The notes under the pieces: model-generated
Database searches by the model: none
The model's input: only the letters and a program-made list of their open reading frames with translations
Told to the model about the DNA's origin: nothing
Program-made: the position numbers and the translations under genes
Shown: positions 43,989 to 52,165 of the stretch, one piece after another
Position numbering within the stretch: position 1 is the stretch's first letter
Layout: each line of letters starts with the position of its first letter
Assembly (NCBI RefSeq): GCF_002013915.1
Contig: NZ_MBTF01000034.1
Coordinates: 1-64,000, forward strand
Length of the DNA: 64,000 bases
Source: Mucilaginibacter pedocola
Lineage (GTDB): Bacteria > Bacteroidota > Bacteroidia > Sphingobacteriales > Sphingobacteriaceae
Direction of reading: 5' to 3'

Positions 43989-43996
43989 TATATTTG
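43989..43996 (+). promoter_or_regulatory. -33/-7 promoter: TTG-N21-TATATTTG
   Basis: TATATTTG is an exact TAnnTTTG match, 14 bp before the ATG at 44011, with TTG at 43965-43967 spaced by 21 bp. Confidence 0.55.
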
Positions 43997-44010
43997 TACT
44001 GAAAACTACC

Positions 44011-44928
44011 ATGAATACAAAAGCCATCCTACCGTTCCGCTACTTTGTTATTTTAATCTTATTAGTTGCTTTTATTAGAACAAGTGTATCTGCACAAACA
44101 TTCGATGCCAACACCCCCTTGCAAAACCGAGTGCAGCCAACGCCGGAAAATGCCATGCAAATATTCCGCGAGGCAGGCATGTCACCAACCAGGCATATTA
44201 CAACAGCACGCGAATTTATGGCTATAAACCAGGCATTCGCCCTGCTCCCTCCCCTGCACCAACGGGTATTGAAAGAGCATTTAGCGGGCATTAGTTTCCT
44301 GGATGATATGCCCAATACGGCGCTAACCTCCATAGTTGAATCGGCAGACTCGGTGCGCCGTTATCATATTACTTTCCGCGCCGCCATACTCAAACAAACC
44401 GTGTCTGAATGGCTTGCCGAAAAGGAACGTACGTGTTTTATTCCCGACAGCAGCGGCACCAGTATATCGTTTATAGCAGGTAACTTAAATGCCATAGTTT
44501 ATGTGCTATTGCACGAAACCACTCATGTGGTTGATGGCTCGCTGGATATATTCCACGATACTTCTAAGGGTTTTGCCAACCAATTTACCGGTGGGGTGTG
44601 GGCAGACAGGTTAACTTTCGCTACGCCCGATTCGTTATTGAACAAAAACCGTTTCCGCCGCGGCGGCAAGCCTTTGCCATACAGCAGTACTATAGCAATT
44701 TACAAAGCCTTGCAGCAAACGCCTTTTGTATCGCTTTACAGTACCAGCAGTTGGAGCGAAGACCTTGCCGAATGCCTAACGGTTTATCATCTAACCAAAA
44801 AAATGAAACAGCCGTTCAAATTGCAGTTAAGCAATAATGGGAAAGTGATTTTTAGCAACGAGCCCCTGAAGAATAGCAAGGTTACCCAACGGATGAAAAG
44901 CCTGGAGATGTTTTACAGCAAGAGCTAA
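44011..44928 (+). CDS. exported protein with HExxH zinc-protease-like motif
   Basis: A 305-residue secreted protein. Signal peptide with an N-terminal extension ends TSVSAQ. The motif VLLHETTHVVDGSLDIF is an HExxH zinc site; SWSEDLAECLTVYHL, about 85 residues later, offers a glutamate suitable as the third ligand, giving a gluzincin-like arrangement. I do not recognise a named peptidase family, so it may be a new branch or a non-peptidase zinc protein. It has its own promoter and no operon partner. Confidence 0.7.
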   Translation: MNTKAILPFRYFVILILLVAFIRTSVSAQTFDANTPLQNRVQPTPENAMQIFREAGMSPTRHITTAREFMAINQAFALLPPLHQRVLKEHLAGISFLDDMPNTALTSIVESADSVRRYHITFRAAILKQTVSEWLAEKERTCFIPDSSGTSISFIAGNLNAIVYVLLHETTHVVDGSLDIFHDTSKGFANQFTGGVWADRLTFATPDSLLNKNRFRRGGKPLPYSSTIAIYKALQQTPFVSLYSTSSWSEDLAECLTVYHLTKKMKQPFKLQLSNNGKVIFSNEPLKNSKVTQRMKSLEMFYSKS

Positions 44929-45009
44929 AGTAACCGGTATAAAAATACCCGCAAGCAAAAGCCTGCAGGCTTTACCAATTAATTGGCGAGGATCGGCAAA
45001 TAAAAATCT

Positions 45010-45558
45010 TTATTTAAAAACACTGCTGATGTAACCGTCCTCGGCACGTTGCGGGGCACGATTTACGTAAAACTGCCTGTCTTGCGGTGCCCAGGTTGCC
45101 AAACCATCCACATAGCGGTTGAACATGCAGAAAGACGCCGCTATCAGTACCGTATCATGTATCTCTTTATCCGTAGCCCCCTCTTCCCTTGCGGCTTCTA
45201 TTTGTTCTTCGGTTACCGCTTTACCGCCTATTTGCACGCGGGCGGCAATAGCCAGCAGGGCTTTCATTTTTGGCGATATTTCTGTTGATGTAAAATCCTG
45301 CTTAATGGCGTCTATCTCCTCAATATTGCAACCCATGTAGTGCCCTGCTAATGCGCCATGCACGTTCTGGCAAAAAAAACAATCGTTAAGGTACGATACA
45401 TAGGTGCCAATCAGCTCGCGGTCGCCGCGGCTTAGGGTATTGTCATCATCGCGCAGCAAAGTTTCAGCCAGCAGGTTAAGCGGTTTTTCGGTTTCGGGGC
45501 TATAGGCCATCAGGCCGCGTATGCCCGGTAGGTCGTTCTCTAAATTGATGTGTGCCAT
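45010..45558 (-). CDS. AhpD/carboxymuconolactone-decarboxylase-like protein 1
   Basis: A 182-residue all-helical protein of the CMD/AhpD superfamily. The catalytic-type block is LNDCFFCQNVHGALAG (CxxC with a histidine four residues on), preceded by the glutamate-bearing LSRGDRELIGTYVS, as in AhpD where Glu, two Cys and His form a proton relay for alkylhydroperoxidase activity. The C-terminal half is IHDTVLIAASFCMFNRYVDGL. It is the last of three paralogues in this operon and lies beyond a 294-bp gap containing a hairpin element. Confidence 0.85.
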   Translation of the reverse strand: MAHINLENDLPGIRGLMAYSPETEKPLNLLAETLLRDDDNTLSRGDRELIGTYVSYLNDCFFCQNVHGALAGHYMGCNIEEIDAIKQDFTSTEISPKMKALLAIAARVQIGGKAVTEEQIEAAREEGATDKEIHDTVLIAASFCMFNRYVDGLATWAPQDRQFYVNRAPQRAEDGYISSVFK

Positions 45559-45632
45559 TTTGGTTATCTGTTAAGTTTTAAGGCATTAAGCCATAAGTAT
45601 AAAGTCGATCAAAAAGCGGTGGACACGTGCGA

Positions 45633-45752
45633 TTCCCCTCTTGAGAGGGGCGGAGGGGTGTGTTTCGCGAACTATTCTTTGTGTGCTTTGCATAACCCCC
45701 AACACACCCCTGCAGCCGCACTTTCCATTGCGCCCCCTCTCAAGAGGGGAAC
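45633..45752. repeat. CCCCTCTTGAGAGGGG element, copy B (inverted)
   Basis: Read on the minus strand it gives TCCCCTCTTGAGAGGG, then GTGCGGCTGCAGGGGTGTGTT, and ends with AACACACCCCTCCGCCCCTC and a closing CTCAAGAGGGGAA, matching copy A at 29704-29820. It lies between two CMD-family genes. Confidence 0.8.
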
Positions 45753-45852
45753 TGCTAAAAGAGTTACAGTTCAGCATAATGGCTAAACCCCTCCCTGCGT
45801 TTGCGCTCAGGCAACCGCACCCCTCCCCGAGGAGGGAATATTAAGAAGTGGA

Positions 45853-46401
45853 CTACGCACCTACCGGTTTTGGTAAGGCGTACCCCTGCACCATCCGTTT
45901 GCCCATTTCTTTGTAAGCTTCAGGGTCGGTCGGTGTGAGGCTGGCTAAACCGTCAACATAGCGGTTGAACATGCTGAAGGCGGCGGCTATCAGCACCGCA
46001 TCGTGTATCTCCTTGTCGCTTGCATCCAATGCTTTTGCTGCGTCAATATCCTCCTGCTTTACTTCTTTACCCAGAATTTGCACCTTGCCGGCAATCTGTA
46101 ATAATGCCTTCAGTTTTGGGCTGATGTTGGCTGCCTGCATGTCTTTCAAAACATCATCAACCGTTGTATCATCCTCGCCGTAAAGGCAGCGGGCGGCGGC
46201 CGCGTGGCTGCTGCTGCAAAACACGCACTCGTTTCTGCGCGATACGTAGGCGGCTATCAACTCGCGCTCGGCCTGCGGTATGGGCGATTCTCCGCGGAGC
46301 AAAACCTCCGCCAGATCGTACAAATATTTGCCGGTTTCGGGCCTGAACATTACCAGCGACCTGATACCCGGTACGCCTTCGGGGACTTGTATGTGTGCCA
46401 T
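45853..46401 (-). CDS. AhpD/carboxymuconolactone-decarboxylase-like protein 2
   Basis: A 182-residue paralogue of the genes at 45010 and 50632. The relay motif is RNECVFCSSSHAAAARCLYG (CxxC...H), with IPQAERELIAAYVS before it. The shared tail is IHDAVLIAAAFSMFNRYVDGL. The gene begins 13 bp after the MFS transporter stop, so it is surely in the same operon. Either a peroxidase-like or a lactone/decarboxylase activity is possible; the CxxC favours redox chemistry. Confidence 0.85.
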   Translation of the reverse strand: MAHIQVPEGVPGIRSLVMFRPETGKYLYDLAEVLLRGESPIPQAERELIAAYVSRRNECVFCSSSHAAAARCLYGEDDTTVDDVLKDMQAANISPKLKALLQIAGKVQILGKEVKQEDIDAAKALDASDKEIHDAVLIAAAFSMFNRYVDGLASLTPTDPEAYKEMGKRMVQGYALPKPVGA

Positions 46402-46414
46402 ATTTTTTTCTTGT

Positions 46415-47692
46415 TTAATTGTTGTCTACCAAAACACTCACCTCGCTTACTGCGGGGCTTTCCTTTTTATCTTTTACCACGAACAGGGTTACTATCAACC
46501 CCAAAACAAACACCAGCGAAAAATCGAATATGGCGTTGCCATAACCGCCCAATGCCGATACCAGTACACCAATAAATAATACGGCAGTTGCTGTAAACAG
46601 CCTGCCCACGTTAAAGCAAAATCCGGTTGCCGTTGCCCTGATACCCGTGTGGAACAGTTGCGGAATGTATGCCGATAGCACGCCCTGGCTTGCGCCAAAG
46701 AAGAGCGCCATTACCGCTATTTCGATATAAACTGCACCTGATATGGTGCTATTGGTTTTGAATAATACAAAGGATAGTACCGTACAAACTGTAAAGCAAA
46801 GCAGCATTGATTTGCGCAGCCCTAACAGTTTTACCAGCCAGCCCGAAAAGAAGCCACCGGTAAGCCCACCCATGCCCAAAAACATCATGCTCATGCCGCG
46901 TTCTTTAGGTGCATCGGTAGCTATGAGGCTCTGAATCCAGGTAGGCAACCACGAAAAGATGGCCCAAAGCCCGATAAGCATGGTACCGAAAAGCAACGAA
47001 CCCACAATAACCTCTTTACGGTTTGCCGGAGAGAACAGCGCGTTAGATGAATCTGCGGGTTTTTGCTTGTGGCTCAGCCATTGCTCCGACTCCTTCATCA
47101 CGAACAAGGCGATAATGCCCATTGCCAGCGGCACGGCACCTATAAAAAATCCCTGGCGCCATTCGGGAGCGATGCGGATGATGGCGCCCGCTGCAAAAAT
47201 GCCTATAGGGAATGCGATAGAAAGGATGCCGATATAAACGGGCTTGCTCTTTTTGGACCATATCTCGCTGATGTACGTCATGGCGATAACCATTTCGCCG
47301 CCTACGCCAAAACCACTAAAAAAGCGGCAGGCAACAAGCCCCTCCCACTGCGGCATCAGCCCGGTTAAAATGGTAAAGGTACCGTAGCAGGCAATAGAGT
47401 AAACCAGCGCCTTTTTGCGGCCAATTTTATCGCTCACCATGCCCCAGCTAAAGCCGCCAATGGCCCAGCCGAAAATAAACATGGCGTTTATAAAACCGCT
47501 AATGGTGTTCAGCTGACCGGGGGCTACATCTCCCTGCAGGTCTTTTACAACTGCAGGCAGGTAAACCGACATTAGTGTTGATACCGAACCGCCCAATGCA
47601 CTGCTTACAAAGCAAAGGGTGAAAACTGCGGCCAGGTAGGCCGCAGTTTTTTGGGTTCGTACGTTTTCGAGTTCCATCGTCATCATATTCAT
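46415..47692 (-). CDS. MFS transporter of the sugar/aromatic-acid:H+ symporter type
   Basis: A 425-residue 12-helix major facilitator protein. MFS motifs are MVSDKIGRKKALVYSI between helices 2 and 3 (G-x-x-x-D-x-x-G-R-R/K) and the weaker GWLVKLLGLRKS in the second half. Helix 4-5 reads RFFSGFGVGGEMVIAMTYISE, typical of AAHS/NiaP-like proton symporters for aromatic or nicotinate-type acids. Several start codons are possible (M1, M3, M4, M6). It starts 9 bp after the TonB receptor stop, so uptake through the outer and inner membranes is encoded together. Confidence 0.87.
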   Translation of the reverse strand: MNMMTMELENVRTQKTAAYLAAVFTLCFVSSALGGSVSTLMSVYLPAVVKDLQGDVAPGQLNTISGFINAMFIFGWAIGGFSWGMVSDKIGRKKALVYSIACYGTFTILTGLMPQWEGLVACRFFSGFGVGGEMVIAMTYISEIWSKKSKPVYIGILSIAFPIGIFAAGAIIRIAPEWRQGFFIGAVPLAMGIIALFVMKESEQWLSHKQKPADSSNALFSPANRKEVIVGSLLFGTMLIGLWAIFSWLPTWIQSLIATDAPKERGMSMMFLGMGGLTGGFFSGWLVKLLGLRKSMLLCFTVCTVLSFVLFKTNSTISGAVYIEIAVMALFFGASQGVLSAYIPQLFHTGIRATATGFCFNVGRLFTATAVLFIGVLVSALGGYGNAIFDFSLVFVLGLIVTLFVVKDKKESPAVSEVSVLVDNN

Positions 47693-47701
47693 CGTCTTAA
47701 A

Positions 47702-50470
47702 TTATTTTAGTGGGCTATCAAACACCAGCGATACATAGTAGATACCGCCTATAGCGGGCGAGCCGTACGATTGCGAAATGTGTTTGTTGAAAATGTTGCT
47801 TGCACCCAGTTTAATGGTGGTATGCTGTGCGGGCAGTTTTTTGTTCACCTGTGCATCAAACAGCGAGTACGCAGCTATACGGCCGGGGCGGTTGCCATTG
47901 AAAGTACCGTACCAGTCGAACTGGCTTTGCCAGTGCCAGTTGATATTAAAACCAAACCCATTAGCTACGTTAGGGTTGCCAAAGTTCATGTTAGTGCTCC
48001 ACTCGGGCGTGTTGTATTGTGCAATGTTGTTTGCATTAGCGTTACCCAGGTTGAAGTTTGATTTGGTGGCATTACCGCCCAATACGTAACCTCTTTCCAG
48101 CAGGTAGGTTAAGCCAAGGCTTACACCGTGTGCCGATACTTTATCAGATGCGTTGGTATATAATTGATAAGCCTTTACGTTACGTGCGGCAACCTCGCCG
48201 GCTGCCTGCATGCTCGGTGTACCATCGGCACCTAATACTGCTGATGGTGGCTGTATAACTACCGTATTCAGGATAAAGTCGGTGTATGAGCTGTGGTAGT
48301 AGTTAAGGTCAACCAATAATTTCTCGTTGATAACGCCTTTGTAACCTATTTCGAAGGCTTTTTGCTGCTCAGGTTTAATGTAAGCAACGTTAGATTTTAC
48401 CAGCAGGTTTTTGTTGTTGGCAATAGCTGTTGGCGGCGGCGTGCCTGCACCAATAGCTGCACCCACGGCTGCACCAAATGCGTTTACCGATGCCGAAGTG
48501 AAAGTATTCTCATACACGTTCAGGCCCGCACTGTTTCTTGGCGCACCACCTAAAATAGTAATAGGGCCTACGTTAAGGTGGATGAACTGGTCAACCGGGG
48601 TTGGGTTACGGAAACCGGTTTGGTATGATGCCCTGAAATTGTGCATTGATGTTACCGAGTACACACCCGAGAAACGCGGGGTAAAGCTGCCTTTAAAATT
48701 CTCGTTCTTATCGTAGCGGATAGAAGCGGTCAGCTTCAGTTTCTCGTCGAACAGTTTTTTACCGGCTTGCAAAAAGCTGCCCCATTCGGTAATATTTACG
48801 CGGTTGGTAGCATCGTCGAACAAGCTACCATTGGTAAACATGCGGTACTCGCGCAAGCTACCGCCGGCCAATAATTCAAATACTTTAATGTGCTTGCTAA
48901 AATCGTACTGGCCATCGGCATGGTAAAATTTGCTATTGCTGAATACGCCTGCGCCACTTAAGCCATAGTTGTGAATAGAAGCATCTTTAGCGGCTTCGTA
49001 AGCGGCGGTACCCGGCAGTAACCTGCCCTGGTCAGCTAAGGCGCGGGCGGCCGGGTGGTTACCTGCCGTAACACCGCTTACGTTTCCTTTAAAGGCTGCT
49101 TCGTAACGGTTGAACCAGGTGTTATCGGCATTGGCAGGAGTAACAACGTTGCCGCTTAGGTCTTGTACCCAGGTACGGTTGATGAACTGGCCAAGCGAGC
49201 GGGTGTTGTATGAATCGTGCGAGTTCTCTTGTACCGAATAGCCACGCAGGAAGAAATTGCTGCCTTTCAGCTCTAAACGGTGTGTTTGCAATACAAAGTT
49301 ATTGAGGTCGAAACGGCTGCTGCCGGTGTAGCTGGCGGTACCTTTACCGTAGTTGTACTGGTAAATGGCTTCCAGGTTATTGGTAATGCGGTATTGTAAA
49401 GCACCGTTCAGTTTCAGGCTGTAAACGCCATAGTTCATCAGGTCTTTTTCTTCGTAACCGGTGCGGTTTACCACGCCTACGCCGGTAATATTTTTGGTTA
49501 CCTCGTCGCCATAAATGTTAAGCGCATCGCGGGCAGGGTTGTTAGGGCCGCGGTTGGCAGCAGGGATAGAGGCATTGATATCGGTATAGTCGTTAGCATA
49601 CCAGTCGGTACCGGTTAGGTACGATGCATTCAGTTTAAAGGCAAATTTATCGTTGAACGACTTGGCAAAGCGGAAGGCAAAGTCGTACAGTCCTTTTGGG
49701 TCGGCAAAGCTTTCGCCAAAGTGGTTCATACCGGTTTTAACCGATACGGCTAAACCCTGGTATTTAAAAGCATCTTTGGTTTTGATCGATAACAAACCGT
49801 TGAAAGCAACCGGGCCATACAATGCCGAAGCCGCACCGGGGATAACCTCCGCCGATTCTACATCAAGGTCAGATGCCCCGAACTGGTTACCTACCGAGAA
49901 GTTGAGGCCCGGGGTTTGGTTATCCACACCATCAACCAGTTGCAAAAAGCGGCCGTTACCGGTGGTGTTGAAACCGCGGGTATTCACTTGTTTGTAGGTG
50001 ATACTGCTGGTTACGGCCTCCATACCTTTCAGGTTTATCAAGGCATCATAAAAAGTGAACGAAGGGTTTTCCTTAATAGCTTTCGGCGTAAGTTTCTCAA
50101 TACTCACCGGCGATTGTAAAATGCTTTGGTTCACACGCGTTGCCAATGTTACCACCTCGTTAAGCTGCGTAGTACGCACCGGCAGCGCCGAAGTAACGTT
50201 TTGGGTAACGCTGGTTATCTTAACTTCCTGCGGATCGTAACCTACTGCGGTAATTACAATAGTAAAAGGCAGGCGCAAATTATTGGCAGATAGCGTAAAC
50301 TGCCCTTTAGAGTTTGTGGTGGTGCCCACAATTTTATCTTTTACGTTTATGGTAGCGCCGCTCAATGGCTCGTTGCTGCCGGCGGCGGTTACCGTGCCCG
50401 TTATTTTAACATCCTGTGCAAAAAGGCGCGCAGATGCCAGTAAGAATATGATGAGTAAAAACTTTTTCAT
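47702..50470 (-). CDS. TonB-dependent receptor with N-terminal CarboxypepD-like domain
   Basis: A 922-residue outer-membrane importer. The signal peptide ends ASARLFAQ. Residues 20-105 form the carboxypeptidase-regulatory-like domain (VTAAGSNEPLSGATINVKD). The plug includes NEVVTLATRVNQSILQSP and ESAEVIPGAASALYGPVAFNGLLSIKTK; the rest is the beta-barrel, ending in ISQSYGSPAIGGIYYVSLVFDSPLK. There is no SusD partner next to it and no STN domain, so it is a plain TonB receptor and not a SusC. It is followed at once by an MFS transporter gene and preceded by a CMD-family gene. Confidence 0.93.
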   Translation of the reverse strand: MKKFLLIIFLLASARLFAQDVKITGTVTAAGSNEPLSGATINVKDKIVGTTTNSKGQFTLSANNLRLPFTIVITAVGYDPQEVKITSVTQNVTSALPVRTTQLNEVVTLATRVNQSILQSPVSIEKLTPKAIKENPSFTFYDALINLKGMEAVTSSITYKQVNTRGFNTTGNGRFLQLVDGVDNQTPGLNFSVGNQFGASDLDVESAEVIPGAASALYGPVAFNGLLSIKTKDAFKYQGLAVSVKTGMNHFGESFADPKGLYDFAFRFAKSFNDKFAFKLNASYLTGTDWYANDYTDINASIPAANRGPNNPARDALNIYGDEVTKNITGVGVVNRTGYEEKDLMNYGVYSLKLNGALQYRITNNLEAIYQYNYGKGTASYTGSSRFDLNNFVLQTHRLELKGSNFFLRGYSVQENSHDSYNTRSLGQFINRTWVQDLSGNVVTPANADNTWFNRYEAAFKGNVSGVTAGNHPAARALADQGRLLPGTAAYEAAKDASIHNYGLSGAGVFSNSKFYHADGQYDFSKHIKVFELLAGGSLREYRMFTNGSLFDDATNRVNITEWGSFLQAGKKLFDEKLKLTASIRYDKNENFKGSFTPRFSGVYSVTSMHNFRASYQTGFRNPTPVDQFIHLNVGPITILGGAPRNSAGLNVYENTFTSASVNAFGAAVGAAIGAGTPPPTAIANNKNLLVKSNVAYIKPEQQKAFEIGYKGVINEKLLVDLNYYHSSYTDFILNTVVIQPPSAVLGADGTPSMQAAGEVAARNVKAYQLYTNASDKVSAHGVSLGLTYLLERGYVLGGNATKSNFNLGNANANNIAQYNTPEWSTNMNFGNPNVANGFGFNINWHWQSQFDWYGTFNGNRPGRIAAYSLFDAQVNKKLPAQHTTIKLGASNIFNKHISQSYGSPAIGGIYYVSLVFDSPLK

Positions 50471-50516
50471 TGTGATGTTTTAGTTTAAAAATTAGGATAG
50501 TAAGTGCATAGGCAAC

Positions 50517-50613
50517 CCTGCCCATTAAGGCAAAGCGCCAAAAAGGTAAAGCCCGGCAACAGGCAGGCCATGGGTATACCACTTAATTCCCCCGAATTGT
50601 GGCATAACCCATG
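50517..50613 (-). promoter_or_regulatory. structured leader before the TonB-receptor gene
   Basis: The 161-bp gap between the CMD3 stop and the receptor start contains a 14-bp stem, CATGGGTATACCAC (50569-50582) with GTGGCATAACCCATG (50599-50613), with one bulge and one wobble, capped by AATT/AATT around CCCCCG. A second pair, CCTGCC (50517-50522) and GGCAGG (50562-50567), lies next to it. No T run follows on the minus strand, so it is not a simple terminator. I do not recognise a known riboswitch. Confidence 0.5.
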
Positions 50614-50631
50614 TCTCCTGTGTGAGCAGGT

Positions 50632-51207
50632 TTAGTTTGTCGTAAAAGTCTTTTTTAAATGATCGTAGCCTTGCGGTAAGCGGGTGTAGCCATGGTTAAC
50701 CAACCGGCCCGCCAGCACATCGTAATAACCGGGTTCGGCGGGAAGGGCGGTGCCTAGTCCGTCTACATAGCGGTTATACAGGCAAAACAGGGCAGCTATC
50801 AGCACCGTATCGTGTATCTCTACATCGGTAGCGCCGGCATCTTTGGCACGGGCCACAGCCTCGGCGGTCACCGCCCTGCCGCTCTCGCGTGTTTGCGATG
50901 CAATGGTGAGCAAAGCTTTCATCTTATCGCTCACGGGAGCGGTCTCGATGTTTTGCTTCACGCTGGCGGCAGTTTCTGTTTCGCCGGCCAATAGGTCGGC
51001 AGCGGCGGTGTGGGCCGTGGTGCAAAAGGTGCATTGGTTACCGTGCGATACCACGGTGGCTATCAGTTCGCGTTCGGCCTCTGAAAGGGTTGACGGGCCG
51101 CGCAATAAAAATTGGGTAAGTTCGCGTATTGGCTGCGCAGTACCCTTGCTATATTCCAGCAGGCCGGTAATACCGGGCAGGTGGTCTTCAAGTGCTATGT
51201 AAGGCAT
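50632..51207 (-). CDS. AhpD/carboxymuconolactone-decarboxylase-like protein 3
   Basis: A 191-residue CMD/AhpD-family protein, first gene of the operon. The relay block is GNQCTFCTTAHTAAADLL (CxxC with His) after LSEAERELIATVVS; the tail is IHDTVLIAALFCLYNRYVDGL. All three paralogues share the NRYVDGL ending and the IT/IRGLL-type N-terminus (LPGITGLLEYS here), so they arose by duplication and may form hetero-oligomers. 161 bp with a structured leader separate it from the receptor gene. Confidence 0.85.
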   Translation of the reverse strand: MPYIALEDHLPGITGLLEYSKGTAQPIRELTQFLLRGPSTLSEAERELIATVVSHGNQCTFCTTAHTAAADLLAGETETAASVKQNIETAPVSDKMKALLTIASQTRESGRAVTAEAVARAKDAGATDVEIHDTVLIAALFCLYNRYVDGLGTALPAEPGYYDVLAGRLVNHGYTRLPQGYDHLKKTFTTN

Positions 51208-51235
51208 AAAAAAGCGTATTGAAAATTAAACGTTG

Positions 51236-51295
51236 GGGAAAGCTGGAAGCTGAAAGTCTAAAGCTAAAAGCCGAAAGACTAAAATAAAAGCTTGC
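51236..51295. repeat. degenerate GAAAGTCTAAAGC repeat
   Basis: GCTGGAAGCTGAAAGTCTAA and GCTAAAAGCCGAAAGACTAA are successive variants of one unit. The same wording, inverted, is near 20215-20262. It is of the AGTCTAAAG family seen at 21040. Confidence 0.4.
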
Positions 51296-51347
51296 ATGCG
51301 GTGCTTAACCTAGTGGCGAGCACGGGGCATTCCCATAAAAATTTTAA

Positions 51348-51908
51348 TTAAGCAGTTACACTTTTGCCTTCGGGCGGTTGCGCAGGCGTGTTGAGGTGAG
51401 CAGTAGATGTATTCTCGGTCAGATCAGTTGTCGGTGTTCGTTCGGCAGCCATATTAACCCCTATGGTATACAGGGCAACGGGTATATTGTAAATATTATC
51501 GATACCCGCTTTTTTCACAACAGGCAGGTGGCTTTTCTGTGCCAGCGGGCTATCGCTTATGTTTTTTGCGGTGATAATATTCTGGTCTATCAGGCGGGTT
51601 TTCTCGTAGTTGGGGATACACATCAGGTACATGGTATCGCGGGTCATTTTCATGGCCACGTAGTTGTAGTCGCCATCGTGTAGTTTCACCTGCCCTGCAA
51701 TAGCCTGAAAATCGCTTTGTTGCTGAATATTGGGCATACTCACCGGTATCTTTATTTCTACCAGTTCGTCGGGTTTATAAAGCCCTTTGGCAATTTGCTC
51801 GTTGGCAAAATCATCCGCATGTTTAATAAAATAACTGAACAACAGCATGTACCCGCCTATGTTGAACATAAGCACAGCAAGCATAGCTATTGCAAATATT
51901 TTTTTCAA
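51348..51908 (-). CDS. membrane-anchored protein of unknown function
   Basis: A 186-residue protein with one N-terminal membrane anchor (KKIFAIAMLAVLMFNIGGYM, residues 2-21) and a periplasmic domain. The start appears to be TTG 51908; there is no ATG nearby other than residue 9, which would cut the anchor. No family is recognised. The tail from about residue 160 (RTPTTDLTENTSTAHLNTPA) is Thr/Pro-rich and disordered. It shows no operon partner: the next minus-strand gene starts 140 bp away. Confidence 0.68.
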   Translation of the reverse strand: MKKIFAIAMLAVLMFNIGGYMLLFSYFIKHADDFANEQIAKGLYKPDELVEIKIPVSMPNIQQQSDFQAIAGQVKLHDGDYNYVAMKMTRDTMYLMCIPNYEKTRLIDQNIITAKNISDSPLAQKSHLPVVKKAGIDNIYNIPVALYTIGVNMAAERTPTTDLTENTSTAHLNTPAQPPEGKSVTA

Positions 51909-52165
51909 GAAACCTGTTTATAATATTGGGTGATGTAAAAGTAATGGTAATATTTAATAAAACAATAGTAGAGCAAGGCTATTGTAAAATAAGTGTGATT
52001 AATACATGAAAAAAAAGCATTAGATGCTTGGGAGTGAGACTATTCTTATCAAATATGCCTATGCTGAAAAAGAAGGTATTTCACTTATCGGTGTAAATCT
52101 GTAGAGATGTGCAAAACTTAAATTAACTCAAATGGGGCACCTAACCTATCTTAGCTTTTAACACT

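Noticed and set aside
47702..50470. A second SusC
   Set aside because: No SusD gene is adjacent and no STN or anti-sigma partner exists; it reads as a plain TonB receptor.
50517..50613. Cobalamin, TPP or SAM riboswitch
   Set aside because: I looked for their conserved cores and did not find them, so the region is listed only as a structured leader.
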